NCBI RefSeq assembly: GCF_001645125.1
Contig: NZ_LXKA01000187.1
Coordinates: 62,001-126,000 of the forward strand
Source: Paraburkholderia ginsengiterrae
GTDB taxonomy: Bacteria; Pseudomonadota; Gammaproteobacteria; Burkholderiales; Burkholderiaceae
Direction of reading: 5' to 3'
Length of the DNA: 64,000 nucleotides
Translations under genes and position numbers: made by a program
In this document: positions 27,772 through 36,015 of the stretch, piece by piece
Layout of the letters: the number at the start of each line of letters is the position of its first letter
Numbering within the stretch: the stretch's first letter is position 1
Notes under the pieces: model-generated
The model's input: the letters and a program-made list of their open reading frames with translations, nothing else
What the model was told of the DNA's origin: nothing
Databases searched by the model: none

Positions 27772-28680
27772 TCAGCCGAGCTTCGTCACGTTGATGCGCA
27801 GCGCGGCGACCTCGGTCTGCCCGGGTTCGAGCCAGCGCAGACCCTTGCCGTTGTGGATCGCGTCCGGCAAGCCGAGCCACGGTTCGACGCAGTAGAAGTC
27901 CGATTCCGCGGCTTCAGTCCAGGTCGTGACCGCATACCAGGGCACCGAGCCCGGCCGTTGCAGGTCGATGCTGATGAGCCGGTCGAGACCCGGCGCAATG
28001 AGCCGAACCGGTTGGTCCGGTGTGCCGACGAGACAGTGGAAGCGGTCGTGAATGCGCGCTTCGTCGAGCGTATAACGCGCTTCGCCCGGTTCGGCGGCGC
28101 TGATCGAGCCGTCCTCCTGCTGGAAGACCCGTTCGGTGCGCGGCAATTCGAGCGAGGTCTCGCCACGCTGCGTGTACGGCAGCGTGAAGTAGAAGTGATG
28201 GCCCGCGTAGTAGGGCAGGCGTGCGTGCCCGGTGTTGGTGGTGGTGAACGTCACGTCGAGCGTGTTCGCGTCCGCGAGGCTATAGGCGGTCTCGAAGCGG
28301 AAGCCGAACGGGTAGCCGCCGTGAGTTGCCTTGCTGTCGGTCAGAATCAGGCGCAGGCCGGCGCCGTGCACGTCGGCGTGGGCTTCGAACGGCAGATCGC
28401 GCGCGAAGCCGTGCATCGGCAGTTCGCGGACCGTGCCTTTGGCGTCACGCCAATAACCGATCTTTCCGTCGACGCGATGCCGGCCGAGAAACGGGAAGAG
28501 CAGCGGGTTGCCGCCGCGAATCCGCGCGGGTTGGCTCCAGTCGGCGCGCTCCGGCCAATGGATGACCGCTTCGCCGTCGATCGTCCACGACATCAGACGG
28601 CCGCCGGCTTGCGGCGCGAAACGGAGCACGGAGCCGTCCTGGGCGATCTCGAGAATGTCCTGTTGCGGAGAGAGGGGCAT
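27772..28680 (-). CDS. Aldose 1-epimerase family protein
   Basis: 302 residues from ATG 28680 (MPLSPQQDILEIAQDGS). It belongs to the galactose mutarotase/YeaD-like superfamily, beta-sandwich enzymes acting on the anomeric carbon of sugars. Seen: substrate Arg region GGNPLLFPFLGR, the conserved His pairs HGFARDLPF and YYAGHHFYFTLPY, and the late catalytic acid region (FYCVEPWLGLPDAIHNGKGL). The open frame runs on to 28851, but the upstream part has no homology-like features. It stands alone; the natural substrate is unknown. Confidence 0.85.
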   Translation of the reverse strand: MPLSPQQDILEIAQDGSVLRFAPQAGGRLMSWTIDGEAVIHWPERADWSQPARIRGGNPLLFPFLGRHRVDGKIGYWRDAKGTVRELPMHGFARDLPFEAHADVHGAGLRLILTDSKATHGGYPFGFRFETAYSLADANTLDVTFTTTNTGHARLPYYAGHHFYFTLPYTQRGETSLELPRTERVFQQEDGSISAAEPGEARYTLDEARIHDRFHCLVGTPDQPVRLIAPGLDRLISIDLQRPGSVPWYAVTTWTEAAESDFYCVEPWLGLPDAIHNGKGLRWLEPGQTEVAALRINVTKLG

Positions 28681-28919
28681 GGTCGATGGGCTAATGGATA
28701 AAGAGGTTGATGGTGGTTCGAGCACGCCGCAAGCATGCCATGCAAGGGTTGCACTGCGCCGCTCGCAAGCTGCGCGAAAGATCGATTTTGCGCTGCTTTC
28801 CGCTACGGGGAAACCCTTCTGGGGAAATTGCGGGTGTCGTGGGACCGCCATCCTTGCTGATAATCCGTTCGACTACCCGGTCATTTCGACGACCGGATGA
28901 GACCGGCTCAGGAGGCTTT

Positions 28920-29006
28920 ATGGATCTCGCAATGGCAATGGGTGTGGCGTTGTTCGGCATGTTCGCGGCAAGCACCGCCTACTTCTTTTACAAACTCGAG
29001 CGCTGA
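28920..29006 (+). CDS. 28-residue single-pass membrane peptide
   Basis: ATG 28920 with an excellent ribosome site (caggagg, six bases before). It encodes MDLAMAMGVALFGMFAASTA followed by YFFYKLER. One hydrophobic helix covers most of it, and the charged C-terminus would be cytoplasmic or periplasmic. It resembles the tiny helper subunits of membrane complexes (CydX/CcoQ-like in size) but no such complex is next to it. Real by initiation signal and composition; family unknown. Confidence 0.6.
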   Translation: MDLAMAMGVALFGMFAASTAYFFYKLER

Positions 29007-29168
29007 TCCGCGGCCTTGCTCCAACTCCAGCCTCACCGCCTCGCCGGTTTGTCACCTCGCGGCTAGCGTAAGACACATGTTTTAAGCAACACGCATCTCT
29101 TCTGATCACAGGGCGGCCAATCGCGGCGCCCGTTTCTTTTTCCGCAGCGTAACAACGGTGTCGAGTTG

Positions 29169-29183
29169 TGACGCAGTGCGTCA
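29169..29183. promoter_or_regulatory. Perfect palindrome, possible operator
   Basis: tgacgcagtgcgtca: two 7-base arms around a single G, 27 bases before the -35 element of uppP. Size and symmetry fit a dimeric repressor or activator site; the protein is unknown. Confidence 0.45.
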
Positions 29184-29210
29184 AAATATCCCCGAAAGTG
29201 GCCTAAACGC

Positions 29211-29239
29211 TTGGCGCTGTCATTGCAGCCAGGCATAAT
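29211..29239 (+). promoter_or_regulatory. Sigma-70-like promoter of uppP
   Basis: -35 ttggcg (29211-29216), 17-base spacer, -10 cataat (29234-29239), 74 bases before the GTG start. Confidence 0.65.
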
Positions 29240-29313
29240 CGGTGCGCCTTTGACGTGCCGGCCGCGTTATTCCGGCGCGCTGTCCCCCGACATTTTCCTT
29301 ACAAGGACGCCGC

Positions 29314-30144
29314 GTGAACCTGTCGTTTCTGATCTTCCTGAGCGTGCTGCAAGGCGTCACCGAGTTGTTTCCGGTGAGCAGCCTCGGCCATACATTGCTC
29401 GTGCCCGCAGTGTTCGGCATGCATATCGACAAACACGCGCCGCAACTGCTGCCATTCCTCGTCGCCCTGCATCTCGGCACCGCGCTCGCGCTGCTGTGGT
29501 ACTTCCGCAAACGCTGGTGCGAGCTGGTGCGCGGCTTCTTCGCGTCGTTCGGCGGCCGCCGCAACGACGACGCGCACATGATGTGGGCACTGATCATCGG
29601 CACGATTCCGGCGGGCCTCGTCGGACTGCTGCTGGAAAAGCGCCTCGAACGGATTTTCCACGACCTGCGGATCGTCGCGATCGCGCTGATCATCAACGGC
29701 GTGCTGCTGTGGTTCGGTGATCGTCTGCAGCGTTCGCGCTCGCATCAGCCGCCGGAAAAGCTGACCTTCCGCCAGGCGTTCTTCGTCGGTCTCGCGCAGA
29801 TCGGCGCGCTGATTCCGGGTTTCTCGCGCAGCGGCCTGACGATGATCGCGGGCAATGCCGCCGGCCTCACGACGGAGAAGGCTGCCGAATTTTCGTTCCT
29901 GCTCGGCACGCCGATCATCTTCGCGGCCGGCGTGCTCGAATTGCCGAAGCTGTTTCATGCGCCCGGCCAACTGGCGGACGCGCTGCTGGGCGGCGTGCTG
30001 ACCGCGATCGCCGCGTATCTGAGCGTGCGTTTCCTGATGCGCTATTTCGAGGGCCGCGGGCGCCTCGCGTCGTTCGGCGTCTATTGCGTGATCGCCGGCG
30101 CCGTGTTCCTCGGCTGGTTCATGTTGCATCCGCAGCCGGTCTGA
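29314..30144 (+). CDS. uppP: Undecaprenyl-diphosphatase (BacA/UppP)
   Basis: Dephosphorylates undecaprenyl pyrophosphate so that the lipid carrier for peptidoglycan and O-antigen can be reused; overproduction gives bacitracin resistance. The 276-residue product has about eight membrane segments, the first conserved motif [17 protein letters not shown] with catalytic Glu and His, and the second motif [15 protein letters not shown] with the catalytic Arg. GTG start with aaggac upstream. Followed by a terminator. Confidence 0.95.
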   Translation: MNLSFLIFLSVLQGVTELFPVSSLGHTLLVPAVFGMHIDKHAPQLLPFLVALHLGTALALLWYFRKRWCELVRGFFASFGGRRNDDAHMMWALIIGTIPAGLVGLLLEKRLERIFHDLRIVAIALIINGVLLWFGDRLQRSRSHQPPEKLTFRQAFFVGLAQIGALIPGFSRSGLTMIAGNAAGLTTEKAAEFSFLLGTPIIFAAGVLELPKLFHAPGQLADALLGGVLTAIAAYLSVRFLMRYFEGRGRLASFGVYCVIAGAVFLGWFMLHPQPV

Positions 30145-30199
30145 GGCGTTTGCCTGGCCCGCCGCGTGCTGGCGGGCAGGGCGTGATCGGTTATAATCC

Positions 30200-30235
30200 G
30201 GGCCCGGCTCAACCTGCCGGGCCCGTTTGTTTTGT
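30200..30235 (+). terminator. Terminator after uppP
   Basis: gggcccggc / gccgggccc stem (30200-30224) followed by gtttgttttg. Confidence 0.85.
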
Positions 30236-30387
30236 GACGGGGCAATCGCCGGTTGGGCGCTTGGTAGACCGCGCAACATGCGCCGGGATTTCCTGTACCA
30301 GGCGCGGTCAGTTAGAATTTCGTTATGCCGTGAACCTTGCAGCTTGCTGGTGAGCAGGGTCGAAAGCCCGAAAGCGGCTTCTCATTG

Positions 30388-30412
30388 CGGGCGATGCATT
30401 TTGTTGCATCGC
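30388..30412 (+). other. Hairpin upstream of tRNA-Arg
   Basis: ggcgatgca / tgcatcgcc, a perfect 9-bp stem about 12 bases before the tRNA 5' end; perhaps a processing signal in the pre-tRNA leader. Confidence 0.5.
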
Positions 30413-30423
30413 CTCTCCTCATT

Positions 30424-30497
30424 ACGGCAGTAGCTCAGCTGGATAGAGCATCGGCCTTCTAAGCCGAGGGTGGTGGGTTCGAGTCCCTCCTGCCGTA
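30424..30497 (+). tRNA. tRNA-Arg (anticodon TCT)
   Basis: Acceptor stem acggcag/ctgccgt, D arm tagctcagctggatagagc, anticodon stem tcggc/gccga with loop cttctaa (anticodon TCT, reads AGA), T loop ttcgagt, discriminator A. No CCA is encoded. The T stem has one apparent mismatch. Confidence 0.95.
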
Positions 30498-30547
30498 CTT
30501 CTCATGCCCTGCATGCGCGCTCGCCGTGCGGCAGGGAATCATCGCTG

Positions 30548-30931
30548 CTACGCCGCCGCCTGCACGTCGATCGTGTCGACCCGGTCCGGATAGAACGCGA
30601 GATGCTGCGCAATCTCCTTCACCGCCGCGTAGGGCGACTCGTAGGTCCACACCGCATTGACCGTCCGTTCGCCTCCCAGCGGAATGCTGTAGTACGCGCA
30701 ATCGCCCTTGTACGGGCAGTAGGTCGTGTGATCGGTGCGCTCCAGCAGCGTCATCTCGACGTCGTGGCGCGGAATGTAATACACCGCGGGGTAGGACGAT
30801 TCGCGCAGCACCAGTGCCTTGTCCGTATCGGCAATCACCTTGCCGGCTACCTTGATGATCACGCGAGCCTTGGCGGGTTCGACCGTGATTGGGTGATCGG
30901 GGCCTGGCACCTTGAGGTTTTTTCCAGCCAT
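30548..30931 (-). CDS. DUF427 family protein
   Basis: 127 residues from ATG 30931 (MAGKNLKVPGPDHPI). The pattern RVIIKVAGKVIADTDKALVLRE, YYIPRHDVEMTLLERTDHTTYCPYKGDCAYYSI and VWTYESPY is the DUF427 fold, a small beta barrel with a conserved Cys-Pro-Tyr-Lys-Gly motif and no agreed function. The frame continues upstream to 31066 through a set of 12-base tandem repeats, which I regard as non-coding. Confidence 0.88.
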   Translation of the reverse strand: MAGKNLKVPGPDHPITVEPAKARVIIKVAGKVIADTDKALVLRESSYPAVYYIPRHDVEMTLLERTDHTTYCPYKGDCAYYSIPLGGERTVNAVWTYESPYAAVKEIAQHLAFYPDRVDTIDVQAAA

Positions 30932-30950
30932 GTCGATGAACTCCTGGCGA

Positions 30951-31022
30951 AGTGGGCAACTGAGTGGGCAACTAAGTTTGCAACTAAAGGGACAACCAAG
31001 TGGACGAGCAAGTGAACAAGCC
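30951..31022 (+). repeat. Six imperfect 12-bp tandem repeats
   Basis: agtgggcaactg, agtgggcaacta, agtttgcaacta, aagggacaacca, agtggacgagca, agtgaacaagcc, exactly in phase over 72 bases, just upstream (minus strand) of the DUF427 gene. The unit is a multiple of three, so translation as CPLS-type repeats cannot be excluded. Copies diverge progressively away from the gene. Confidence 0.85.
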
Positions 31023-31130
31023 TGTGCCACGGAATGGAGCGTTTCGATCCGCTTCCTGCGAAGCAAGACGATAGCGTTCTCGGTCGAAGCATACGCCGCT
31101 CATGAAAACGCGTCGGACTCCGCACAGCAA

Positions 31131-31158
31131 AAATAAAAAAGGGCAGCCGAAGCTGCCC
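31131..31158 (-). terminator. Terminator after the phosphoesterase gene
   Basis: Minus strand: gggcagc-ttcg-gctgccc followed by ttttttattttt. A stable tetraloop hairpin with a long U run; the gene ends at 31240. Confidence 0.9.
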
Positions 31159-31239
31159 CGTCAAAGTCCACGCCTCGTGGCGGACTGTTGCTTACTGTCT
31201 GAATCGTCCGTCAGATATCTGACGGTGGCTCACCTTCGC

Positions 31240-32817
31240 TTACTGCTTGAGGTTGAGCGCGGACGTCAGGTCGCCCATCGGCTTGCTGCCGTTGCTGACG
31301 AGGGCTGCGTCGCGCGCCGCGATACCCGGCAGGGTCGGCAGCGAGAAGCGTCGCGTGATGAAGCGCAGGATCGACGTGGTGTCGTATTGCGTGTGATCGA
31401 CATAACCCTGCTTTGCGTACGGCGAGATGATGAGCGCCGGAATGCGCGTGCCCGGACCCCAGCGGTCCGCTTTCGGCGGCGCCACGTGATCCCAGAAGCC
31501 GCCGTTTTCGTCGTAGGTCACGACCACCAGCATGTTGCTCCACTGCGGGCTCTTTTGCAGATGCGAGATCACGTCCGCGATGTGCTGGTCGCCCGAGGCA
31601 ACGTCGGTGTAACCCGCGTGTTCGTTCAGGTTGCCTTGCGGCTTGTAGAACGACACTTGCGGCAGCGTGCCGCTGTCGATCGCCTTGATGAACTCGGAGC
31701 CGGCGAGGCCACCGTCGAGCAGATGCTGCGCGCGGTTCGTCGTGCCCGGCGCGAGGTCGGCGAAGTAGTTGAACGGCTGATGATGCGGCTGGAAGTTCGG
31801 TGCCGTCAGATTCGCGCCGTAGATCACGTTCGACGTGCCGTTCTGCGCCGCCGACACCGCCGCGCCCCACGCGCCGCCGTACCACGCCCACGACACGTTC
31901 GCGTTGTTCAGCAGATCGCCGATGTGCGTCTGCGTCTGCGCCGGCAGGGTGGTGGCGAGGCTCGGATCGGCCAGACGCGGATCGCCGCCGGAGGCCGCCT
32001 TGTTGCCGCTCGGCTGATACGGCGCCTGCATGGTGTTGATCGCGTAGAAGTCAGGCGTGAGGTTGCCCGACAGCACGTATTTCGGCGGGCCGCTCAGTGC
32101 CGAAGCCGGCGAGTTGGAGGCGACTTTCAGCGTGACGCCGTCGGCTTCCACCGCCGAGATCGAACCCGCCGCCGGGCTCTTGTCCGCGTTCGGATAAGTC
32201 GGCGTGCACGCGCACACCAGCCATTGGTGGTTCAGGAACGAGCCGCCGAACGAGCCCATGAAGAAGTTGTCGGCCAGGGTGTATTGCTGCGCGATTTTCC
32301 ACAGCGGCAGCTTGTCGGCGTTGAGCGTGTAGTGGCCCATCACGAGGCCGCCCGAATCCGCCCACGCGGCGAACTTGTCGTTCTTGCCGCCGTTGATCTG
32401 CATCTGGTTCTCGTAAAAGCGGTGATACAGGTCGCGCGTGGTGGCCGTGATCGGCGTGTTGAAACCCTTCGGATCGTCAATCGCGAACGGGCTGTTCGGC
32501 AGATTGGCCGTCATCGCCTGGGTGACGACCGGCGTCACGCCGGTTTGCGTCAGGCCGTTCCATACCATCGGCAGCGTCGCGAGCGGCGTGCCGTTGCGAT
32601 CCACCTGCGTGGCGCTGGCCGCCGTCACGTTCTGCAGACCGTTGGCGCCCGGGAAGTTGCCGTACAGATTGTCGAAGCTGCGGTTTTCCGCGTAAATCAC
32701 CACGACAGTCTTGATCGCGGTGATGTTCGGTTGCGTGACTTCGTCGCCGCCGCACGCGGACAGGCTCAACGCGGCAGCAATCGCGATAGTCGTCGCGAAA
32801 ATCAGTTTCTTGTTCAT
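31240..32817 (-). CDS. AcpA/phospholipase C-type phosphoesterase lipoprotein
   Basis: 525 residues, alkaline-phosphatase-like superfamily branch (PF04185) that includes acid phosphatase AcpA and phospholipase C. Lipoprotein signal MNKKLIFATTIAIAAALSLSAC from ATG 32817. Active-site segments: VVVIYAENRSFDNLYGNFPGANG near the N-terminus (Glu/Asn metal ligands and nucleophile region), and VVVTYDENGGFWDHVAPPK and EHAGYTDVASGDQHI later. It likely hydrolyses phosphomonoesters or phospholipid heads in the periplasm. I searched its upstream region and found no proper Pho box. It is divergent from a di-haem peroxidase gene. Confidence 0.87.
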   Translation of the reverse strand: MNKKLIFATTIAIAAALSLSACGGDEVTQPNITAIKTVVVIYAENRSFDNLYGNFPGANGLQNVTAASATQVDRNGTPLATLPMVWNGLTQTGVTPVVTQAMTANLPNSPFAIDDPKGFNTPITATTRDLYHRFYENQMQINGGKNDKFAAWADSGGLVMGHYTLNADKLPLWKIAQQYTLADNFFMGSFGGSFLNHQWLVCACTPTYPNADKSPAAGSISAVEADGVTLKVASNSPASALSGPPKYVLSGNLTPDFYAINTMQAPYQPSGNKAASGGDPRLADPSLATTLPAQTQTHIGDLLNNANVSWAWYGGAWGAAVSAAQNGTSNVIYGANLTAPNFQPHHQPFNYFADLAPGTTNRAQHLLDGGLAGSEFIKAIDSGTLPQVSFYKPQGNLNEHAGYTDVASGDQHIADVISHLQKSPQWSNMLVVVTYDENGGFWDHVAPPKADRWGPGTRIPALIISPYAKQGYVDHTQYDTTSILRFITRRFSLPTLPGIAARDAALVSNGSKPMGDLTSALNLKQ

Positions 32818-32963
32818 TAGATTGGGTTTCTCTCTCTCGCGTTGGGGACGGGCCGCGTGTGTTCCTGACACGACTGGCCGCCGGCGAAAGTTTGGCAACG
32901 GAGTTTGACAGAAAGATGTAATTAATTACGAATTGCTTTTGTCTACGATAATTCGTTGGCTTT

Positions 32964-32981
32964 ATGTCATTCGAGCGACAT
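32964..32981. promoter_or_regulatory. Inverted repeat in the divergent region
   Basis: atgtc-attcgagc-gacat, 5-base arms with an 8-base centre, between the phosphoesterase and peroxidase genes. A possible regulator site; short enough to be chance. Confidence 0.3.
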
Positions 32982-33065
32982 GCAGATGAAATACGCTCGC
33001 GGACTTCACTCAAGCAAACTCATATCGTTTATATGCGGCCAGGTCTGACGGGGATTCGGAAAATA

Positions 33066-34409
33066 ATGGTTCGGGCCGCGGCGCGGCAAGGCGCCACGAC
33101 TGCAACGAAGCGCATGCGGCTGGCAACGGCTTGTGTGCTCGCGACTACGGCCATGGCCCTTGCCGCGTGCGATGCGGGTGCGCCGGATGCGGGCGCCGTC
33201 GCGGCCGCAGCGCATTCGTCCGCGCCCGTCGCCGTGTCCGCCGTGCAGGTGGCCGCGCATGAAGCCGGCCAGTCCCGCGCGCAAGTCTACGAATCCGTGC
33301 GGCAGATGACCGCGCTCGGCAAGCAACTGTTTTTCGACGCATCGCTGTCCGGTTCGGGCAAGCTGGCTTGCGCGTCGTGCCACAGTCCGGAGCATGGGTT
33401 TTCGCCGGCCAATGCGTTGTCGGTGCAACTGGGCGGCAACGACATGCACCGCACCGGCATGCGCGCCGCGCCGACGCTGAAGTATCTGCAAGCGGTGCCG
33501 GCGTTCGCCGAGCACTATCACGAATCGGACGACGAAGGCGACGAAAGCGTGGACGCCGGGCCGACCGGCGGCCTCACCTGGGATGGCCGGGTCGACCGCG
33601 GCGGCGAACAGGCGCGCATTCCGTTGCTGTCGCCGTTCGAAATGGGCAGCACGCCGGCCGGAGTGGCCGCCGCGGTCAAGGCCGCGCCGTACGCCGGCGC
33701 TTTCCGCGCGGCCTTCGGCGAACACATTTTCGAGAGCGACGACGCCACCTTCAGCGCTGTGCTGCAAGCGCTCGAAACCTTCGAGCAGACGCCCGAAGTC
33801 TTCTATCCGTACACGAGCAAGTACGACGCTTATCTGGCCGGCAAGGCGCAGCTGACTCAAGCCGAACTTCGCGGCCTGCAACTGTTCAACGACGAAAAGA
33901 AGGGCAATTGCGCAAGCTGCCACATCAGCCAGCGCACCATGGACGGCGCGCCGCCGCAGTTCAGCGATTTCGGCCTGATCGCGATCGGTGTGCCGCGCAA
34001 TCGCGCGCTATCCGTGAACCGCGATCCCCATTTCTACGACCTCGGCGCTTGCGGGCCGGAGCGCACCGACCTGAAAGGGCGCGCCGAATTTTGCGGCATC
34101 TTCCGCACGCCGACGCTGCGCAACGTGGCGTTGAAGAAGAGCTTCTTCCACAACGGCATCTATCATTCGCTCGATCAAGTAGTGCGTTTTTATGCGGAAC
34201 GCGACACGAACCCGGACAAGTTCTATCCGGTCGTGAAGGGCAAAGTGCAGAAGTTCGATGATTTGCCGCAGCGCTACTGGGCCAATCTGAATACGGAGCC
34301 GCCGTTCGACCGCAAGCCGGGCGAGAAGCCGGCACTTGACGAGGCCGAGATCAAGGACGTGGTCGCGTTTTTGAATACGCTGACGGATGGCTATAAAGCG
34401 GCCAACTGA
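33066..34409 (+). CDS. Di-haem cytochrome c peroxidase (CcpA/MauG family)
   Basis: Periplasmic peroxidase reducing hydrogen peroxide with electrons from cytochrome c, or a MauG-like oxidase. Two haem c sites are seen: CASCHSPEHGF and CASCHISQRTMDG. LTWDGRVDRGGEQARIPLLSPFEM is the family core between them, and GIFRTPTLRNVALKKSFFHNG follows. An export signal MRLATACVLATTAMALAAC has a lipobox (LAAC), so it may be membrane-anchored. The start is uncertain: ATG 33066 or ATG 33114 (the latter begins the signal directly). Confidence 0.9.
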   Translation: MVRAAARQGATTATKRMRLATACVLATTAMALAACDAGAPDAGAVAAAAHSSAPVAVSAVQVAAHEAGQSRAQVYESVRQMTALGKQLFFDASLSGSGKLACASCHSPEHGFSPANALSVQLGGNDMHRTGMRAAPTLKYLQAVPAFAEHYHESDDEGDESVDAGPTGGLTWDGRVDRGGEQARIPLLSPFEMGSTPAGVAAAVKAAPYAGAFRAAFGEHIFESDDATFSAVLQALETFEQTPEVFYPYTSKYDAYLAGKAQLTQAELRGLQLFNDEKKGNCASCHISQRTMDGAPPQFSDFGLIAIGVPRNRALSVNRDPHFYDLGACGPERTDLKGRAEFCGIFRTPTLRNVALKKSFFHNGIYHSLDQVVRFYAERDTNPDKFYPVVKGKVQKFDDLPQRYWANLNTEPPFDRKPGEKPALDEAEIKDVVAFLNTLTDGYKAAN

Positions 34410-34477
34410 GAGCTCGTGCGTTGACGAGGGGGGTGCGAAGCCGGCCGTTGCGGCGGCTTGCGCTGTCGACGCCGCGT

Positions 34478-34717
34478 TCAGTGGCGCGCGCTGACGAGAA
34501 TGTAATAGCAGACAACCAGCAGCAGGGCGAACGACAGTAGCAGGCAGGCCGTGCCGGCGCGCATCAGCAGCCTGGGCCAGTGCGCGTGGGGCAATCCGTC
34601 GAGACGCACGATGCGACGCGCGAATCCGGGATCGATGTGGATGGAGATCGGCGCGAGCGTCACGCACAGCAGTGCGAGGGCGACGGCCAAGGTTTCAAGG
34701 GAAAGATAGACGTTCAT
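34478..34717 (-). CDS. Small two-helix membrane protein
   Basis: 79 residues from ATG 34717 (MNVYLSLETLAVALALLCVT). Two hydrophobic segments (residues ~5-22 and ~53-75) flank a basic loop (DPGFARRIVRLDGLPHAHWPRLLMR). Family not recognised. It is convergent with the peroxidase gene. The frame continues upstream to 34879, but that part is unlike a membrane protein start. Confidence 0.6.
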   Translation of the reverse strand: MNVYLSLETLAVALALLCVTLAPISIHIDPGFARRIVRLDGLPHAHWPRLLMRAGTACLLLSFALLLVVCYYILVSARH

Positions 34718-35036
34718 GGTGAAGCGGGGGTAGCTCGATTGGCGCGCCAGGCGCAGTAGAACAATATTAGGAAAGCGTTCTACGAGGCGAAATGGGAAGT
34801 CTCCTAAATGATCCGGGATATGTCCTAGATTAAGTGGGGCCGCCACTGCCGATCGTGCAAGCCATTGGGAGCGAATCATGGGCGGCGCCGTGCCGACCGC
34901 CCCATTTGTCGTGGATCACCGCGAGGCCGCTTCACGCGGCGATCTCAGAGGCGACATGCTATGCTTTTGAGGTCCAGATCACGAGCAGCCGCAAGCGCGC
35001 TCGAGGCCGCCCCAACATTTTCGAGGAGAACCCTTC
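34718..35036. other. Intergenic region
   Basis: No supported gene in about 320 bases. A short AT-rich spot (gtagaacaatatt near 34756) could be a promoter for the small membrane protein. Nothing else stands out. Confidence 0.4.
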
Positions 35037-35426
35037 ATGTCGATACGTACCCGTGTCCTGCTTAACCTGAGCGTTGGCAGCCTGCTGCTTGGCGGCGCGA
35101 TTGGTGCGCAAGCGGCGAACCTTGGCTTTCTGAACGACACGCCGATCACCTACATGAAGCCGCGCGATGTCGATTCGGTCAAGCTGGCCGTCATCAAAGC
35201 ACTGGACGACAAGAAGGACGGCGAAACCACGAACTGGGTCAACGAAGGCACCGGCAATAGCGTGAAAATCGACGCGGTGATTACGGTGGCCAGCACCGCC
35301 AAAGACGGCGAGCGCACCTGCCGCGACGTCGGCGTCGTGCTGAACGCGAAGGGGCAATCCATGAACCTGCGCCCGCAATTCTGCAAGCAGGGCGCCGGCG
35401 CGTGGCAGCTGCAGAAAAAGCACTGA
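35037..35426 (+). CDS. Periplasmic/surface-antigen-like small protein
   Basis: 129 residues with ggag nine bases before the ATG. The signal peptide ends ...LLLGGAIGAQA before ANLGFLNDTPITYM. The mature ~103 residues contain two Cys (RTCRDVGVVLNAKG and RPQFCKQGAGAWQL), probably a disulfide, and the pattern W-x-N-x-x-T-G-N-S-V-K of 17-kDa surface-antigen-type proteins. Assignment to that family is tentative; function unknown. Confidence 0.75.
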   Translation: MSIRTRVLLNLSVGSLLLGGAIGAQAANLGFLNDTPITYMKPRDVDSVKLAVIKALDDKKDGETTNWVNEGTGNSVKIDAVITVASTAKDGERTCRDVGVVLNAKGQSMNLRPQFCKQGAGAWQLQKKH

Positions 35427-35514
35427 GCATGCAGGTGGTGAGGCCGGCGCGCATCGGCCTGCAGCCGGTGCGCCTTGAAAGCACGGTGGGATGCTCGCGT
35501 GAGGCGGTGCGGTG

Positions 35515-35964
35515 ATGAGCGCGCGAGTTGTCTCGTGCGGCATCGTCCTGCTCGATCCGGACGGCCGGGTGCTGCTCGCTCACGCCACTGAAACGTCGCA
35601 CTGGGACATTCCCAAGGGCCACGGCGAGGAGGGCGAGGCGCCGCACGTCACGGCGCTGCGCGAGATGGTCGAGGAGACCGGCATTGCCATCGCCCCTGAA
35701 CGCCTCACGGATCTTGGCCTGTTCGTCTACCGGCGGGACAAGGACCTGCATCTGTTTGGCGCGCGTGCTACCGCCGACGAACTCGATCTGCGCGCGTGCA
35801 TCTGCACGTCGCTCTTTCCGCGCCGCTCCGACGGCACGCTGATTCCCGAAATGGACGCCTACCGCTGGGCCGCGCCGGACGAAGTCGAGCAGTATGCGAG
35901 CCGCAGTCTTGCGCGGCTCTTTCAGACCACCCTGTCGCTTGCGCTGCTGCACAGGTCGCTCTAG
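35515..35964 (+). CDS. Nudix hydrolase
   Basis: 149 residues. A complete Nudix box GX5EX7REUXEEXGU is seen: GHGEEGEAPHVTALREMVEE followed by TGI at about residues 41-63. Nudix enzymes hydrolyse nucleoside-diphosphate-linked compounds; the substrate is unknown. GTG 35512 directly precedes the ATG in frame. It follows the surface-antigen-like gene by 88 bases. Confidence 0.9.
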   Translation: MSARVVSCGIVLLDPDGRVLLAHATETSHWDIPKGHGEEGEAPHVTALREMVEETGIAIAPERLTDLGLFVYRRDKDLHLFGARATADELDLRACICTSLFPRRSDGTLIPEMDAYRWAAPDEVEQYASRSLARLFQTTLSLALLHRSL

Positions 35965-36015
35965 CGCACATGCGGGCGGCAGCGCGCGCCTGACGCGCGC
36001 GAGCCGCACGGCGCG

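Larger units (their letters stand above)
29007..29313 (+). other. uppP upstream region
   Basis: No gene. It contains a perfect palindrome tgacgca-g-tgcgtca at 29169-29183 and a sigma-70-like promoter at 29211-29239. Confidence 0.6.

Noticed and set aside
30932-31066. N-terminal extension of the DUF427 protein through the tandem repeats
   Set aside because: The family domain starts at ATG 30931; the repeat-encoded part (CKLSCPLSCPL) looks non-coding, though the 12-bp unit keeps frame.
32818-32963. Possible Pho box upstream of the AcpA-type gene
   Set aside because: Only one TGTCA-like half-site; the neighbouring TGCCA is spaced 13, not 11, bases away.
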